From Streptomyces sp. LUP30 (GTDB taxonomy: Bacteria; Actinomycetota; Actinomycetes; Streptomycetales; Streptomycetaceae): a stretch of DNA of 64,000 bases. This document shows, one piece after another, positions 21,972 through 31,598 of the stretch (position 1 is the first letter of the stretch; the number at the start of each line of letters is the position of its first letter). The stretch is taken from contig NZ_MJAJ01000017.1 of the NCBI RefSeq assembly GCF_001746365.1, forward strand, positions 79,794 to 143,793, written 5' to 3'. The translations under genes were made by a program, and so were the position numbers. The notes under the pieces were generated by a model. The model was given only the letters and a program-made list of their open reading frames with translations. It did not search any database and was not told the origin of the DNA.

Positions 21972-24904
21972 GCGACCCGCTGCTGGCGCTGAGCCCCTGG
22001 AAGTCCCCCGAGGTGACCTCCTGGGGGCGGCTGCCCATGAACGCCGTCGACCGGCGCACCGGAGCACACTCCCTGGACGGCGACTGGCGTTTCCAGTTGC
22101 TGCCCGCTCCGGACGCGCCGGTCGGCGGTGCCTGGTCCTCGGCTGCGGTGCCCGGCGTCTGGACCATGCAGACCGTCCCGGGCGCCGTCGACCTGCCGCA
22201 GTACCTGAACATCCGCATGCCGTTCCCGGAGTTCCCGCCGCTGTCGCCGGACGCGAACCCCACGGGCGTGTACGAGCGGGAGATCGACGTCCCCGCCGAC
22301 TGGGCCGGACGCCGGATCGTGCTCCAGGTCGGGGCCGCCGAGAGCGTGCTGCTGGTGCACGTCGACGGACGGCCCGTGGGCGTCTCCAAGGACTCCCATC
22401 TGGCGGCCGAGTTCGACCTGTCGGCCGTCGTGCGCCCCGGCAGGCGGTCCGTCCTGCGGCTGACGGTCGTCAAGTGGTCGGACGCCTCGCACATCGAGGA
22501 CCAGGACCACTGGTGGCACGGCGGGATCACCCGATCGGTGCTGCTGTACGCCACCGACCCGTTGCACCTGGCCGACGTGAGCGTGCGGGCGTCGGCGGAG
22601 GGCGAGCTGCGGGTCGACTGCCGGGTGCGGGACGCGGGCGGGGCGCTGCCCGAGGGGTGGTACGTCACCGGGGAGCTGGACGGACCGGACGCACCCGCGC
22701 TGGCGCAGGACGCCGCGTTCGACCTGGCCAACGCCGAGGAGGAACGCGTCTCCGCCTTCCTGGGCGAGGCGCGCCTGCACGCGCGGGTGCCCGACGTGCG
22801 CACCTGGACGGCGGAGACGCCGGAGCTGTACGGGCTGACGGTGCGCCTGCACCGCGTCGACGGCTCCGTCGCCGACGCCTCCCGGCACCGGGTCGGCTTC
22901 CGCGACGTGACGATCGTCGGCCGGGACCTGCTGGTCAACGGCGAGCGGATCTTCATCCGGGGAGTGAACCGGCACGACTTCCACCCGCTCACCGGCCGGA
23001 CCGTCACCTACGAGGACATGCGGGCCGACCTGGTGCTGCTCAAGCGTTTCGGCTTCAACGCGATCCGCACCGCCCACTACCCCAACGACCCCGCTCTGTA
23101 CGACCTCGCCGATGAGATCGGTTTCTACGTGGTGGACGAGGCGGACATCGAGTCCCACGACCACGCCCATGAGATCGCCGACGACCCGCGCTATCTGAAC
23201 GCCTTCGTCGACCGCGTCTCGCGGATGGTGCTGCGGGACAAGAACCACCCGTCGGTCATCGTCTGGTCGCTGGGCAACGAGTCCGACTACGGCGCCAACC
23301 ACGACGCGGCCGCGGGCTGGGTGCGCCGGCACGATCCGACCCGGCCGCTGCAGTACGAGGGCGCGGCCAAACGCGGCTGGGCCGATCCGGACGTCGCCTC
23401 CGACATCGCCTGTCCGATGTACGCGCCGCTGGAGGACTGCGTGGCGCACGCGGTGTCCGGGCGGCAGACCAAGCCGCTCATCCAGTGCGAGTACTCGCAC
23501 GCGATGGGCAACAGCAACGGCACGCTGGCCGACCACTGGGCTGCCATCGAGGCCACCCCAGGTCTTCAGGGCGGGTTCATCTGGGAGTTCTGGGACCACG
23601 GAATCCTTCAGTCCGTGAACGACGGAAGACCGGTCGGGCGTGGGGGCGCCGGACTCTACGACAACGGTGTCGCCGCACCCGGCTACCGCTGGGCCTACGG
23701 CGGCGACTTCGGCGAGAAGGACCACGACGGCGCGTTCATCGCGGACGGCGTGGTCCTGCCGGACCGCACCGTGAAGCCGGTGATGTACGAGCACCGCGAA
23801 CTCGCCGCGCCGCTGCGCCTGCAGGGCTTCCGGCACGAGGGACTGGTCCTCTCCAACCACCAGCACTTCCGCGGCCTGGAGTGGCTCGCGGGCGAGTGGG
23901 AGCTGTCGCTCGCCCACGGCGGGACGCTCACCGCGGCGGCCGACCTGCCCGACCTGCGGCCGGGCGAGTCGGCCGTGGTGCCGCCGCCGTTCGAACTGCC
24001 GGCGGACGGCGGCGAGGCATGGCTGACGCTGCGGGTGACGACGGCGGAGGATCTGCCGTGGGCGCCGCGTGGAACCGAGGTGTGCGCGCCGCAGGTGCGT
24101 CTGCGGGCGGCCGAGCCGGCGGAGGCCCCGGCGGTCTCCGGCCGCGTCGAGATCGACGCCGAGGGACTCCTCGTCCATCCGCTGCTGACCGTCTCGCCCA
24201 CGCTGTCGCTGTGGCGGGCGCCCACCGACAACGACGAGCTCGGCGGCATGGCACTGCGCTGGCGGACGTGGGGCCTGGACGCCCTCGTGCGCAAGCTGCT
24301 CTCGGTCCGCCAGGAGGGCGACGGGGTGACCGTGCTCTCCGAGTACGCCGGCACGACGGGCGTGGTCCGGCACCGGCAGGTGTTCACCCCGGTCGAGGGC
24401 GGGGTGCGCGTCGACGAGCAGGCCGAGCTGCCCGAGGAGTTCGACGACGTCGCACGCGTCGGCACGGCCTTCGAGACGGTCGCGGGACTGGATCTGCTGG
24501 AGTGGTTCGGACAGGGCCCCTGGGAGTCCTATCCGGACCGCAGCGGCGGTGCGCCGGTGGGTCACCACCGCGTCCCCGTCGACGAGTTGTTCACCCCTTA
24601 CCTGCGTCCGCAGGAGAGCGGCGGCCGGCACGGCGTGCGGCGCTTCACGCTCTCGGCGCCGGACGCCACGGGCCTGGCCGTCACACTGGACGAGCCACGC
24701 CAGGTCTCCGTCACACGGTTCCGCGCCGAGGATCTGACCGCCGCCGCCCATCATGACGAGCTGGTCCCGCGCGCCGGCTGCGTGGTGCACCTGGACGCGG
24801 CGCACCGCGGCCTCGGCACGGCGTCGTGCGGCCCCGACACCTTCCCCTCCTATCTCGTCGCACCGGGCGTCCACCGCTGGAGCTGGACCCTGCGCGTTCT
24901 CTGA
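21968..24904 (+). CDS. Beta-galactosidase, glycoside hydrolase family 2
   Basis: The 978-residue protein starts at GTG 21968 by a GTGA overlap. It follows the LacZ layout: a jelly-roll sugar-binding domain with DGDWRF and WWHGGITR, Ig-like domains, a TIM barrel with NGERIFIRGVNRHDFHP, acid/base Glu438 in SLGNESDYG, nucleophile Glu508 in CEYSHAMGNSNG, then the C-terminal beta domain. It retains configuration and acts inside the cell since no export signal is present. In this operon it would trim terminal beta-galactose (or a related beta-linked sugar) from imported oligosaccharides. Confidence 0.93.
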   Translation: MSDPLLALSPWKSPEVTSWGRLPMNAVDRRTGAHSLDGDWRFQLLPAPDAPVGGAWSSAAVPGVWTMQTVPGAVDLPQYLNIRMPFPEFPPLSPDANPTGVYEREIDVPADWAGRRIVLQVGAAESVLLVHVDGRPVGVSKDSHLAAEFDLSAVVRPGRRSVLRLTVVKWSDASHIEDQDHWWHGGITRSVLLYATDPLHLADVSVRASAEGELRVDCRVRDAGGALPEGWYVTGELDGPDAPALAQDAAFDLANAEEERVSAFLGEARLHARVPDVRTWTAETPELYGLTVRLHRVDGSVADASRHRVGFRDVTIVGRDLLVNGERIFIRGVNRHDFHPLTGRTVTYEDMRADLVLLKRFGFNAIRTAHYPNDPALYDLADEIGFYVVDEADIESHDHAHEIADDPRYLNAFVDRVSRMVLRDKNHPSVIVWSLGNESDYGANHDAAAGWVRRHDPTRPLQYEGAAKRGWADPDVASDIACPMYAPLEDCVAHAVSGRQTKPLIQCEYSHAMGNSNGTLADHWAAIEATPGLQGGFIWEFWDHGILQSVNDGRPVGRGGAGLYDNGVAAPGYRWAYGGDFGEKDHDGAFIADGVVLPDRTVKPVMYEHRELAAPLRLQGFRHEGLVLSNHQHFRGLEWLAGEWELSLAHGGTLTAAADLPDLRPGESAVVPPPFELPADGGEAWLTLRVTTAEDLPWAPRGTEVCAPQVRLRAAEPAEAPAVSGRVEIDAEGLLVHPLLTVSPTLSLWRAPTDNDELGGMALRWRTWGLDALVRKLLSVRQEGDGVTVLSEYAGTTGVVRHRQVFTPVEGGVRVDEQAELPEEFDDVARVGTAFETVAGLDLLEWFGQGPWESYPDRSGGAPVGHHRVPVDELFTPYLRPQESGGRHGVRRFTLSAPDATGLAVTLDEPRQVSVTRFRAEDLTAAAHHDELVPRAGCVVHLDAAHRGLGTASCGPDTFPSYLVAPGVHRWSWTLRVL

Positions 24905-24944
24905 ACCTCCTCATCCGGCAACGGACTTCGCAACGGAGCAACAC

Positions 24945-26795
24945 GTGTGTACTTCGCATGCCCAGGATCAGGGCGAGGCCGCGCAGGCCGGCGCCGGAAG
25001 ACGCGGCTTCCTGCGGGCCACGGCCCTGCTCGGAGCCGCCGCCTCGGCCGGCCTCGCGCTGCCGGCCGGCGCCGAGGCCGCCGTCGGGCCGGCCCACGCC
25101 CCCTGGCGTCCCGACCCCGAGAGCCGCCGCTTCACGCTCGCCGTCATGCCCGACACGCAGTACCTCTTCGACGGTCCGAGCATCGACAGGGCGCCCGTCG
25201 AGGCGTCCCTGCGCTACCTCCTGGCACACGGGAAGGACGAGAACATCGTCTTCCTGTCCCACCTGGGCGACCTGACGCAGAACGGGGCGAAGGACGAGGT
25301 CGACGCCGTCGGCGAGGCGTTCGGACTGCTCGACCGGCGCGGGGTCGGCTACAGCGTCCTCGCGGGCAACCACGACGTGAAGTCCTCGACGACCGACCAG
25401 CGGGGTGCGACCCCGTACCTGGGCGTCTTCGGCCCGCGGCGCTTCCGGGGGAAGCCCACGTTCGGCGGGGCCTCCCCCGACGGCTACAACACCTTCCACC
25501 TGTTCCGGGCGGCCGGGCGGGAGTGGATGGTGCTGGCGCTGGACTGGCGGCTGTCGGACCAGGGCTACGCCTGGGCAGCCGACGTCCTGGCCCGGCACCC
25601 CAGAACCCCCGTCGTCCTGACCACGCACGAACTCGTCGTCGAGGACGACGCCCTCTCCGCGTACGGACAGCAGCTCTGGGACCGGCTGATCGCCGGCCAC
25701 GACCAGATCTTCCTCACCCTCAACGGCCACTACTGGCCCGCGGGCCGGGCGACGCGCAAGAACGCGGCCGGCCATGAGGTCCATCTGCATCTGACGAACT
25801 ACCAGAACCGCTACTTCGGCGGCGCCGCGATGATCCGCCTCTACCGCTTCGACCTCGACCGCGACGTCATCGACGTGGAGACCGTCTCCCCGTGGATCCT
25901 CGGCCGGGCCGCGCACGGGCTCAACGAGCTGGAGCGGCAGGAGAGCGAACTGAGCGGCGAAGCCGACCGGTTCACGGTCGACGTCGACTTCGCCGCACGT
26001 TTCGCCGGCTTCGACCCGGTCCCCGCGCGTGCCCCGCGGCCCACCGCGAAGGTCCTGGTACGCGACACGGTCGCCTACTGGCGCTTCGACGGCCACGACG
26101 ACGGAACGGCGGTCGGCGGCACCGTACGGGACCTGTCCGGACACGGCAACGACCTCACGGTCGTCGCCGTGGGCGGCGGGGCGCTGAACTGGTCGTCCGA
26201 CCACCACCCCGACCAGCCCGGGCACGGCAGTCTGGAGTTCCAGGGCTACAAGTCCCCGCTGAAGGGCGCGTATCTGCGCACGGTCGACAAGGCCCCGCTC
26301 AACTCGACCACGTTCAGGAACGGTTACACCATCGAGGCGTTCTACCGTCTCCCCGCCGACTGGGACCCCGCGCACCACGCCTGGTCGGGGCTGGTCGGCC
26401 GGACCGGCACGGGCGGCGCCGCGGGCAGGACCGGCGACGACCCGGACGAACCGCTCGCCACCCTCTCCCTGTCCGACGACCGCGAACCGCAGTGGGCGAT
26501 GCGCCCGCTGAACCAGGAGGGCATCGCCACCAACTGGGGTCAGGAGACACCGCTGGAGACCTGGCGGCACGTCGCGGTCGTCAACGACGGCCGGCACACC
26601 ACGCTGTACGTCGAGGGCTGCCCGGTCGTGCGCAACCCGAAGGCGGCGGCCGTCGGCATCGCCTCCGTCGGACTGCCCTGGCTGCTCGGCGGCTACGAGT
26701 ACGGCGGCCGGATCGACCAGATCCTGCACGGCCGCCTCGGCGACGTGCGCATCGTCGAACGGGCGCTGCCCGTGACGTCCTTCATGAACCACTGA
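24945..26795 (+). CDS. Tat-exported metallophosphoesterase with LamG domain
   Basis: The 616-residue protein starts at GTG 24945 with GGAG six bases upstream. Its twin-arginine signal is GRRGFLRATALLGAAAS, with an AEA-type cleavage site near residue 45. The calcineurin-like metallophosphoesterase domain has DTQYL (D70), HLGDLTQNG, GNHDV, TTHE and NGHYW as the metal and catalytic blocks. After residue 360 a concanavalin/LamG jelly roll follows, likely binding glycans. It probably removes phosphate from extracellular phosphoglycans or phosphosugars before import. It is cotranscribed after the beta-galactosidase. Confidence 0.88.
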   Translation: MCTSHAQDQGEAAQAGAGRRGFLRATALLGAAASAGLALPAGAEAAVGPAHAPWRPDPESRRFTLAVMPDTQYLFDGPSIDRAPVEASLRYLLAHGKDENIVFLSHLGDLTQNGAKDEVDAVGEAFGLLDRRGVGYSVLAGNHDVKSSTTDQRGATPYLGVFGPRRFRGKPTFGGASPDGYNTFHLFRAAGREWMVLALDWRLSDQGYAWAADVLARHPRTPVVLTTHELVVEDDALSAYGQQLWDRLIAGHDQIFLTLNGHYWPAGRATRKNAAGHEVHLHLTNYQNRYFGGAAMIRLYRFDLDRDVIDVETVSPWILGRAAHGLNELERQESELSGEADRFTVDVDFAARFAGFDPVPARAPRPTAKVLVRDTVAYWRFDGHDDGTAVGGTVRDLSGHGNDLTVVAVGGGALNWSSDHHPDQPGHGSLEFQGYKSPLKGAYLRTVDKAPLNSTTFRNGYTIEAFYRLPADWDPAHHAWSGLVGRTGTGGAAGRTGDDPDEPLATLSLSDDREPQWAMRPLNQEGIATNWGQETPLETWRHVAVVNDGRHTTLYVEGCPVVRNPKAAAVGIASVGLPWLLGGYEYGGRIDQILHGRLGDVRIVERALPVTSFMNH

Positions 26796-26815
26796 ACCGC
26801 GGCACGAGGAACATC

Positions 26816-28483
26816 ATGACCGAGCAGCAGCTGCCCGACTGGGCCGATCCGGCGGTCTCCCCCGCCGACCTCGACCCGCAGGGCGTGTCGAGACGTCAAC
26901 TCATGCGCCGAGCAGGCCTGTTCGGCGCGGCCTTCGCGCTGGGCGGCGCGGCCGCCCCGGCCGTCGCCGCCACCGGCCGGGGCCACGGCGGCGAGGACCC
27001 GCGTCTCGCCTATCTCGTCGGCGACCACCATGTGCACTCCGTGTACAGCCACGACGCGAAGTACACGTTCTCCCAGCAGGCCCGGGCCGCCGCCCGGTAC
27101 GGACTGGACTGGATGGTGTTCAACGAACACTCCAACTTCGGGCACGCCTCGTTCGGCGCCGCGCTGGAGCACAAGGAGATCCTCGAGGCCCGGGCCGAGA
27201 ACCCGCGTCAGCTGATCTTCCAGGGCCTGGAGTGGTACATCCCGGCCGCCGAGCACTGCACGGTGTTCGCGGCACCCGGTCCGCACGAGGCCGACCTGCT
27301 CACGAAGTTCGAGCTCGCCTACGACGGCAAACTGCTCGGATACACCGAGGGGTCCGCGGGCGCGGCCGACACCGCCCGCAACGAGGCCCATGCCGTCAAG
27401 GCGATCAAGTGGCTGGCCGAGCAGCGCCGCACCGGCTACGTCGACGACGTCCTCGTCCTGGCCAACCACCCCCTCCGCCTGGGCATCGACTCGCCGCACG
27501 AGATGCGCGCCTGGCGCGACGCGGCCCCCGAGATCATGATCGGCATGGAGGGCGCGCCGGGCGCCCAGGGGGCGGCGCTCCCCGGCTGGCGCGGCGCCAC
27601 GTCCATCCGCGGCGAGTACGAGAACAAGCCGTCGGCCCAGTCCTGGGCGGGCTACCCGGCGGACGCCTATCTCACGTACGGCGGCTTCGACTGGGCGACC
27701 GCGACCGTGGGCGGCCTGTGGGACTCGATGCTGGCCGAGGGCCGGCTGTTCTCGATCACGACCAATTCCGACAACCACCGGACGGTCTTCGACACCTGGA
27801 AGAACGGCGACTGGCCGGCCGGGCAGAACTTCGACACCACCGGCAAGCTGCCGGACCCGGTGAACACCGGCACACCGCAGCCGGGCAGCGACTTCTGGCC
27901 GGGTCAGTTCAGCCGCACCCATGTGGGCGTGACCCGGTACGGCTACCGCGCGGTGATGACGGGTCTGCGCGAGGGGCGGGTCTGGCTGGACCACGGGCAT
28001 CTGCTGGACGGCCTGGAGGTCCGGCTGCGGCGCGAGCACAGCGGCGGGCGCGGGGTCACCCTCGGCGGCCGGCTGCGGGTGCGCAGGGGCGAGAGGCTCA
28101 CCCTCGACATCATCGTGACCAGTGCCTCGCGCCCCAACCCCCAGGGAATCCTTCCGGAGTTGGCCCATGTGGACGTGATCCGGGGCGCGGTGCGCGGCCC
28201 GGTGTCCGACCGGGACGCCTGGCGGGCCCCTGACACGCGGGTGGTGCGCACGTCCGACGTGAGCGGCCGCAAGGGGACCTACACCCTGCGCGTCCCGCTC
28301 ACCGTGGGCCACGAGTCCTTCTACGTCCGGCTGCGCGGCAGCGACGGCAACCGCAACGGAACCGGTTACCTGGGCGCGTCCGTCGACCCGCACGGCCCCG
28401 TTCCGCACGAGCCGGGCAACGGCGACCCGTGGGCCGACACCTGGTTCTACTCCAACCCGGTCTTCGTGGACGTCGTCGACTGA
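26816..28483 (+). CDS. Tat-exported PHP-domain hydrolase
   Basis: The 555-residue protein starts at ATG 26816. The Tat signal has SRRQLMRRAGLFGAAFALGG and ends near residue 52 (AVAAT). The PHP metal site opens with GDHHVHSVYSHD (D70, H71, H72, H74), continues with FNEHSNFGH and LANHPLR, and closes with TNSDNH. Exported PHP proteins are thought to be phosphoesterases. The C-terminal ~150 residues form a beta domain. With the metallophosphoesterase just upstream it suggests sequential extracellular phosphate removal. A long hairpin follows the stop. Confidence 0.82.
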   Translation: MTEQQLPDWADPAVSPADLDPQGVSRRQLMRRAGLFGAAFALGGAAAPAVAATGRGHGGEDPRLAYLVGDHHVHSVYSHDAKYTFSQQARAAARYGLDWMVFNEHSNFGHASFGAALEHKEILEARAENPRQLIFQGLEWYIPAAEHCTVFAAPGPHEADLLTKFELAYDGKLLGYTEGSAGAADTARNEAHAVKAIKWLAEQRRTGYVDDVLVLANHPLRLGIDSPHEMRAWRDAAPEIMIGMEGAPGAQGAALPGWRGATSIRGEYENKPSAQSWAGYPADAYLTYGGFDWATATVGGLWDSMLAEGRLFSITTNSDNHRTVFDTWKNGDWPAGQNFDTTGKLPDPVNTGTPQPGSDFWPGQFSRTHVGVTRYGYRAVMTGLREGRVWLDHGHLLDGLEVRLRREHSGGRGVTLGGRLRVRRGERLTLDIIVTSASRPNPQGILPELAHVDVIRGAVRGPVSDRDAWRAPDTRVVRTSDVSGRKGTYTLRVPLTVGHESFYVRLRGSDGNRNGTGYLGASVDPHGPVPHEPGNGDPWADTWFYSNPVFVDVVD

Positions 28484-28505
28484 GGCACCCCGAGAGGAAC
28501 CGTGA

Positions 28506-28544
28506 GGGAGCCGTGCGACCGGCCACGACGGTCGCACGGCTCCC
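28506..28544 (+). terminator. Terminator of the glycan operon
   Basis: GGGAGCCGTGCGACC (28506-28520) pairs perfectly with 28530-28544 across a 9-nt loop. It lies 22 bases after the PHP gene stop. A 15-bp GC-rich stem without U run is typical for Streptomyces. Confidence 0.8.
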
Positions 28545-28602
28545 CCGACGACGTCGGCTGGTCCGAACCGCCAGGGCGTCGCGGCACCACGGAGCCACTG
28601 CA

Positions 28603-28634
28603 CTACGGAGCTACGGAGCTACGGAGCTACGGAG
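28603..28634. repeat. Four tandem copies of CTACGGAG
   Basis: An 8-bp unit is repeated four times without change between the operon terminator and the MaoC gene stop. It is noncoding and likely arose by slippage. Confidence 0.8.
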
Positions 28635-28663
28635 CTAGTGCGCGTCGGCGGTCGGCGGTCGGC

Positions 28664-29119
28664 TCACGCGTAGAAGCGCGACAGGCTCTGCAGCACCGCC
28701 GCGGGCTTCGCGCCGCCCTCGATCTCGATTCGTCCGTCGACGGTGATCTGCACCCCGCCCGGCACGTCCTCGACCTCGGCCAGCCGGGCGACCAGGCGGA
28801 TCCGTGAGCCGACCTTGACCGGCGAGGGGAAACGGACCTTGTTCAGGCCGTAGTTGACCTTCGTGGTGACGCCCTGCACATCCAGCAGTTCGGTGAACAG
28901 CGGGATGAACAGGGACAGCGTGAGGTAGCCGTGGGCGATGGGGGCGCCGAAGGGGCCCTCCGCGGCCTTCTGCGGGTCCACGTGGATCCACTGGTGGTCG
29001 CCGGTCGCGTCGGCGAACGTGTCGATGCGCTCCTGCGTGACCTCGATCCACTCGCTGGCGCCCAGGTCGCCGCCGGCGAGCTTCTTCAGCTCGTCCAGTC
29101 CGTTGACGGTGATGCTCAT
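28664..29119 (-). CDS. MaoC-family (R)-specific enoyl-CoA hydratase
   Basis: The 151-residue hot-dog-fold protein has the hydratase-2 residues Asp41 and His46 in ATGDHQWIHVD, then PIAHGYLTLSL. It would hydrate an enoyl-CoA. ATG 29119 has GAGGAA six bases upstream. It is the last gene of a leftward unit with an acyl-CoA ligase, an amidohydrolase and an SDR enzyme, so it probably performs the hydration step of a CoA-bound catabolic intermediate. Its length is typical for single-domain members. Confidence 0.88.
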   Translation of the reverse strand: MSITVNGLDELKKLAGGDLGASEWIEVTQERIDTFADATGDHQWIHVDPQKAAEGPFGAPIAHGYLTLSLFIPLFTELLDVQGVTTKVNYGLNKVRFPSPVKVGSRIRLVARLAEVEDVPGGVQITVDGRIEIEGGAKPAAVLQSLSRFYA

Positions 29120-29130
29120 ATGCCGTTCCT

Positions 29131-29154
29131 CACAGAAGAGTTCACAGAAGAGTT
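29131..29154. repeat. Perfect 12-bp tandem duplication
   Basis: CACAGAAGAGTT occurs twice in tandem in the 37-bp spacer between the ligase stop and the MaoC start. Confidence 0.8.
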
Positions 29155-29156
29155 GG

Positions 29157-30662
29157 TCAGGAGTCGGTGCCGAACCGGGAGCGCACCCGGGACTTCAGCA
29201 GCTTTCCGGAGGCGGTGCGCGGAAGTTCGTCCGCCACCACCACCGACTTGGGGATCTTGTACTTGGCGAGCCGTCCGGCCAGCGAGGCCAGCACGTCGTC
29301 GGGGTCGAGCGAGGCGCCCTCGCGGGGCACGATCACGGCGCGCGGCACCTCGCCCCACTTGTCGTCGGACACGCCGATGACCGCGCACTCCACGACGTCG
29401 GGGTGGGTGAGGAGCAGGTCCTCGATCTCGGCGGGGTAGATGTTCTCCCCGCCGGAGATGATCATGTCTTTGATGCGGTCGACGATGTGCACGTAGCCGT
29501 CCTCGTCGACCCGGGCCGCGTCGCCGCTGCGGAACCAGCCGTCGACGAACGAGGCGGCCGTCTCCTCGGGCAGCCCCCAGTAGCCGGGCATGACGTGCGG
29601 TCCGCGGACGACGACCTCGCCGGTCTCGCCCACGTCGGCCGGGGTGAGATCGGGGAGCAGGACGCGCACGTCGCTGAAGAAGTGCGGGACGCCGGCCGAG
29701 CCCGCCTTGCTGATCGCGTGCTCGGCGTCCAGGAACAGCGTGCCGGGCGACGCCTCGGTCATGCCGTAGCCCTGCAGGAAGGTGAGTCCGCGTTCCTGGT
29801 AGGCGGCGATCAGCGGCGTCGACACCGGGGAGCCGCCGCAGGTCAGGATCCGCAGCGACGACAGGTCCGCGTCCGGCCAGCGCGGATGGCGGGCCACCTG
29901 CTCGAACATCGTCGGCACCCCGAACATGAAGGTGATCCGGTGCCGCTCGATCAGGTCGAAGGTGGCCGCCGGGTCGAAGGCCTCGACCAGGACGCAGCGG
30001 CCGCCCTTGAGGAGCACCGGCAGCGTCAGCATGTTCAGGCCGGCCGTGTGGAACAACGGCGCGGAGACCAGTGCGCGTTCGTCGGCGATCAGATCGGTGT
30101 CGACGAGGACGTTGACCGCGTTCCAGGTGAGGTTGCCGTGCGTGAGCATGGCCCCTTTGGGGCGGCCGGTCGTCCCCGACGTGTACATGATGATGCAGGT
30201 GTCGTCGGGGGTGACCGGGGTGTCGATCGGCTCGTCGGAGGCCTCGCCGAGCGCCTCCTCGTACTCGGCGCCGACCTCGACGTACGTCCGGACGTCCGTG
30301 TTCCCGGGGAGTCCGGCGACCAGTCCCGCGTGGGAGGGGCCGTAGACGAGCGCCTTGGCCCCGGAGTCGGCCAGCTGGTAGGCGATCTCGGGGCCGGCGA
30401 GGCGGGTGTTGAGGGGGACGAACACCGCGCCGAGCGTGCCGGCGGCGAACAGGGTCTCCAGGTAGGCGGGGTGGTTGGGGCCGAGATAGGCGATGCGGTC
30501 GCCGCGCCGCACGCCCCGGTCGCGCAGCGCGTGCGCCAGGCGCGTGGTGCGGGTGTGCAGCGTGCGGTAGTCCGTCGACTGCTCACCGTGGACCAGGGCC
30601 GTGCGGTGCGGGGTCTTGCGGGCCCGGCGTGCGGGCCAGGACCCCAGTCCCTCGTTGCGCAT
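29157..30662 (-). CDS. Acyl-CoA synthetase (AMP-forming ligase)
   Basis: The 501-residue ANL-superfamily enzyme shows the P-loop-like signature YTSGTTGRPKGAML, then GYGMTEASPG, the adenine-contacting YWGLPEET, the hinge motif RSGDAARVDEDGY and the catalytic Lys near the C-terminus in PRTASGKLLK. It activates a carboxylic acid to acyl-AMP and then acyl-CoA. Its size fits medium- or long-chain fatty acid or aromatic acid ligases. It sits between the amidohydrolase and the MaoC hydratase, probably as the entry step of the pathway. Substrate is undetermined. Confidence 0.9.
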   Translation of the reverse strand: MRNEGLGSWPARRARKTPHRTALVHGEQSTDYRTLHTRTTRLAHALRDRGVRRGDRIAYLGPNHPAYLETLFAAGTLGAVFVPLNTRLAGPEIAYQLADSGAKALVYGPSHAGLVAGLPGNTDVRTYVEVGAEYEEALGEASDEPIDTPVTPDDTCIIMYTSGTTGRPKGAMLTHGNLTWNAVNVLVDTDLIADERALVSAPLFHTAGLNMLTLPVLLKGGRCVLVEAFDPAATFDLIERHRITFMFGVPTMFEQVARHPRWPDADLSSLRILTCGGSPVSTPLIAAYQERGLTFLQGYGMTEASPGTLFLDAEHAISKAGSAGVPHFFSDVRVLLPDLTPADVGETGEVVVRGPHVMPGYWGLPEETAASFVDGWFRSGDAARVDEDGYVHIVDRIKDMIISGGENIYPAEIEDLLLTHPDVVECAVIGVSDDKWGEVPRAVIVPREGASLDPDDVLASLAGRLAKYKIPKSVVVADELPRTASGKLLKSRVRSRFGTDS

Positions 30663-30674
30663 CTTCCACGCCCC

Positions 30675-31598
30675 TTACGGTGTGGTCAGCCCGAGCAGCC
30701 GGGCGGCGTTCTCCTTGAGGATCTTCGGCTTCACCTCGTCCTTGATCGTCAGCTTGTCGAAGTCGGCGAGCCAGCGGTCGGGGGTGAGGACGGGGAAGTC
30801 GGAGCCGAAGAGCACCTTGTCCTTGAGCAGCGTGTTCGCGTACTGCACGAGCTGCGGCGGGAAGTACTTCGGCGACCAGCCGGACAGGTCGATGTGCACG
30901 CCCGGCTTGTGCGTGGCGACGGCGAGGGCCTCGTCCTGCCAGGGGAAGGACGGATGCGCCAGGATGATCTTGAGGTGCGGGAAGTCGGCCGCCACGTCGT
31001 CCACGTGCAGCGGGTTGGAGTACTTGAGCCTGATCCCGCCGCCGCCCGGTACGCCCGCGCCGATGCCGGTCTGGCCGGTGTGGAACAGGGCGATGGTGCC
31101 CGTCTCCTCGATCACCTCGTACAGGTCGTACGCGACCGAGCGGTCGTTGGGGAAGAAGCCCTGGATGCTGGGGTGGAACTTGAAGCCCTTCACCCCGTAC
31201 TCCTCGACCAGGCGGCGGGCCTGCTTCACGCCCGCCTTCCCCCGGAAGGGGTCGATGGAGGCGAAGGGGATGAGGACGTCGGCGTTGGCGGCGGCCGCCT
31301 CGGCGACCTCCTCGTTGGGGACCGGCGCGGTGCCGGTCGCGGACTCGGCGTCCACCGTGAAGATCACGGCGGCCATCCTCCGCTCCCGGTAGTACCGGGC
31401 CGTCTCCTCCAGGGTCGGCTTCCTCTTCCCCTCGACCTTGAAGTAGGCGGAGGAGGCGTCGTGCAGGTCGTCGTCCAGCGAGGAGTGGCCCTTGGAGGAC
31501 ACCTCCGCGTGGGTGTGCACGTCGATCGCGACCAGTTCGGCGACGTCCATCGGGGAACTCCCGGAAGGGGTGCCGGTGGGGGTCGTGGCGGGGTCCAT
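30675..31598 (-). CDS. Amidohydrolase-family (ACMSD-like) TIM-barrel protein
   Basis: The 307-residue protein starts at ATG 31598, sharing a base with the SDR stop and preceded by GGAGG. The amidohydrolase-2 fold is seen from AIDVHTHAEVSS (metal HxH), through VKGFKFHPSIQGF and LFHTGQTG, to ILAHPSFPWQDE and the late metal Asp in LFGSDFPVL. Family members hydrolyse or decarboxylate ring-derived acids, or hydrolyse lactones. With the CoA ligase and SDR it suggests breakdown of an aromatic or cyclic acid. Exact reaction unknown. Confidence 0.85.
   Translation of the reverse strand: MDPATTPTGTPSGSSPMDVAELVAIDVHTHAEVSSKGHSSLDDDLHDASSAYFKVEGKRKPTLEETARYYRERRMAAVIFTVDAESATGTAPVPNEEVAEAAAANADVLIPFASIDPFRGKAGVKQARRLVEEYGVKGFKFHPSIQGFFPNDRSVAYDLYEVIEETGTIALFHTGQTGIGAGVPGGGGIRLKYSNPLHVDDVAADFPHLKIILAHPSFPWQDEALAVATHKPGVHIDLSGWSPKYFPPQLVQYANTLLKDKVLFGSDFPVLTPDRWLADFDKLTIKDEVKPKILKENAARLLGLTTP

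Noticed and set aside
21860..24874. A 1004-codon leftward open frame
   Set aside because: It is antisense to the GH2 beta-galactosidase and has no recognisable domain.
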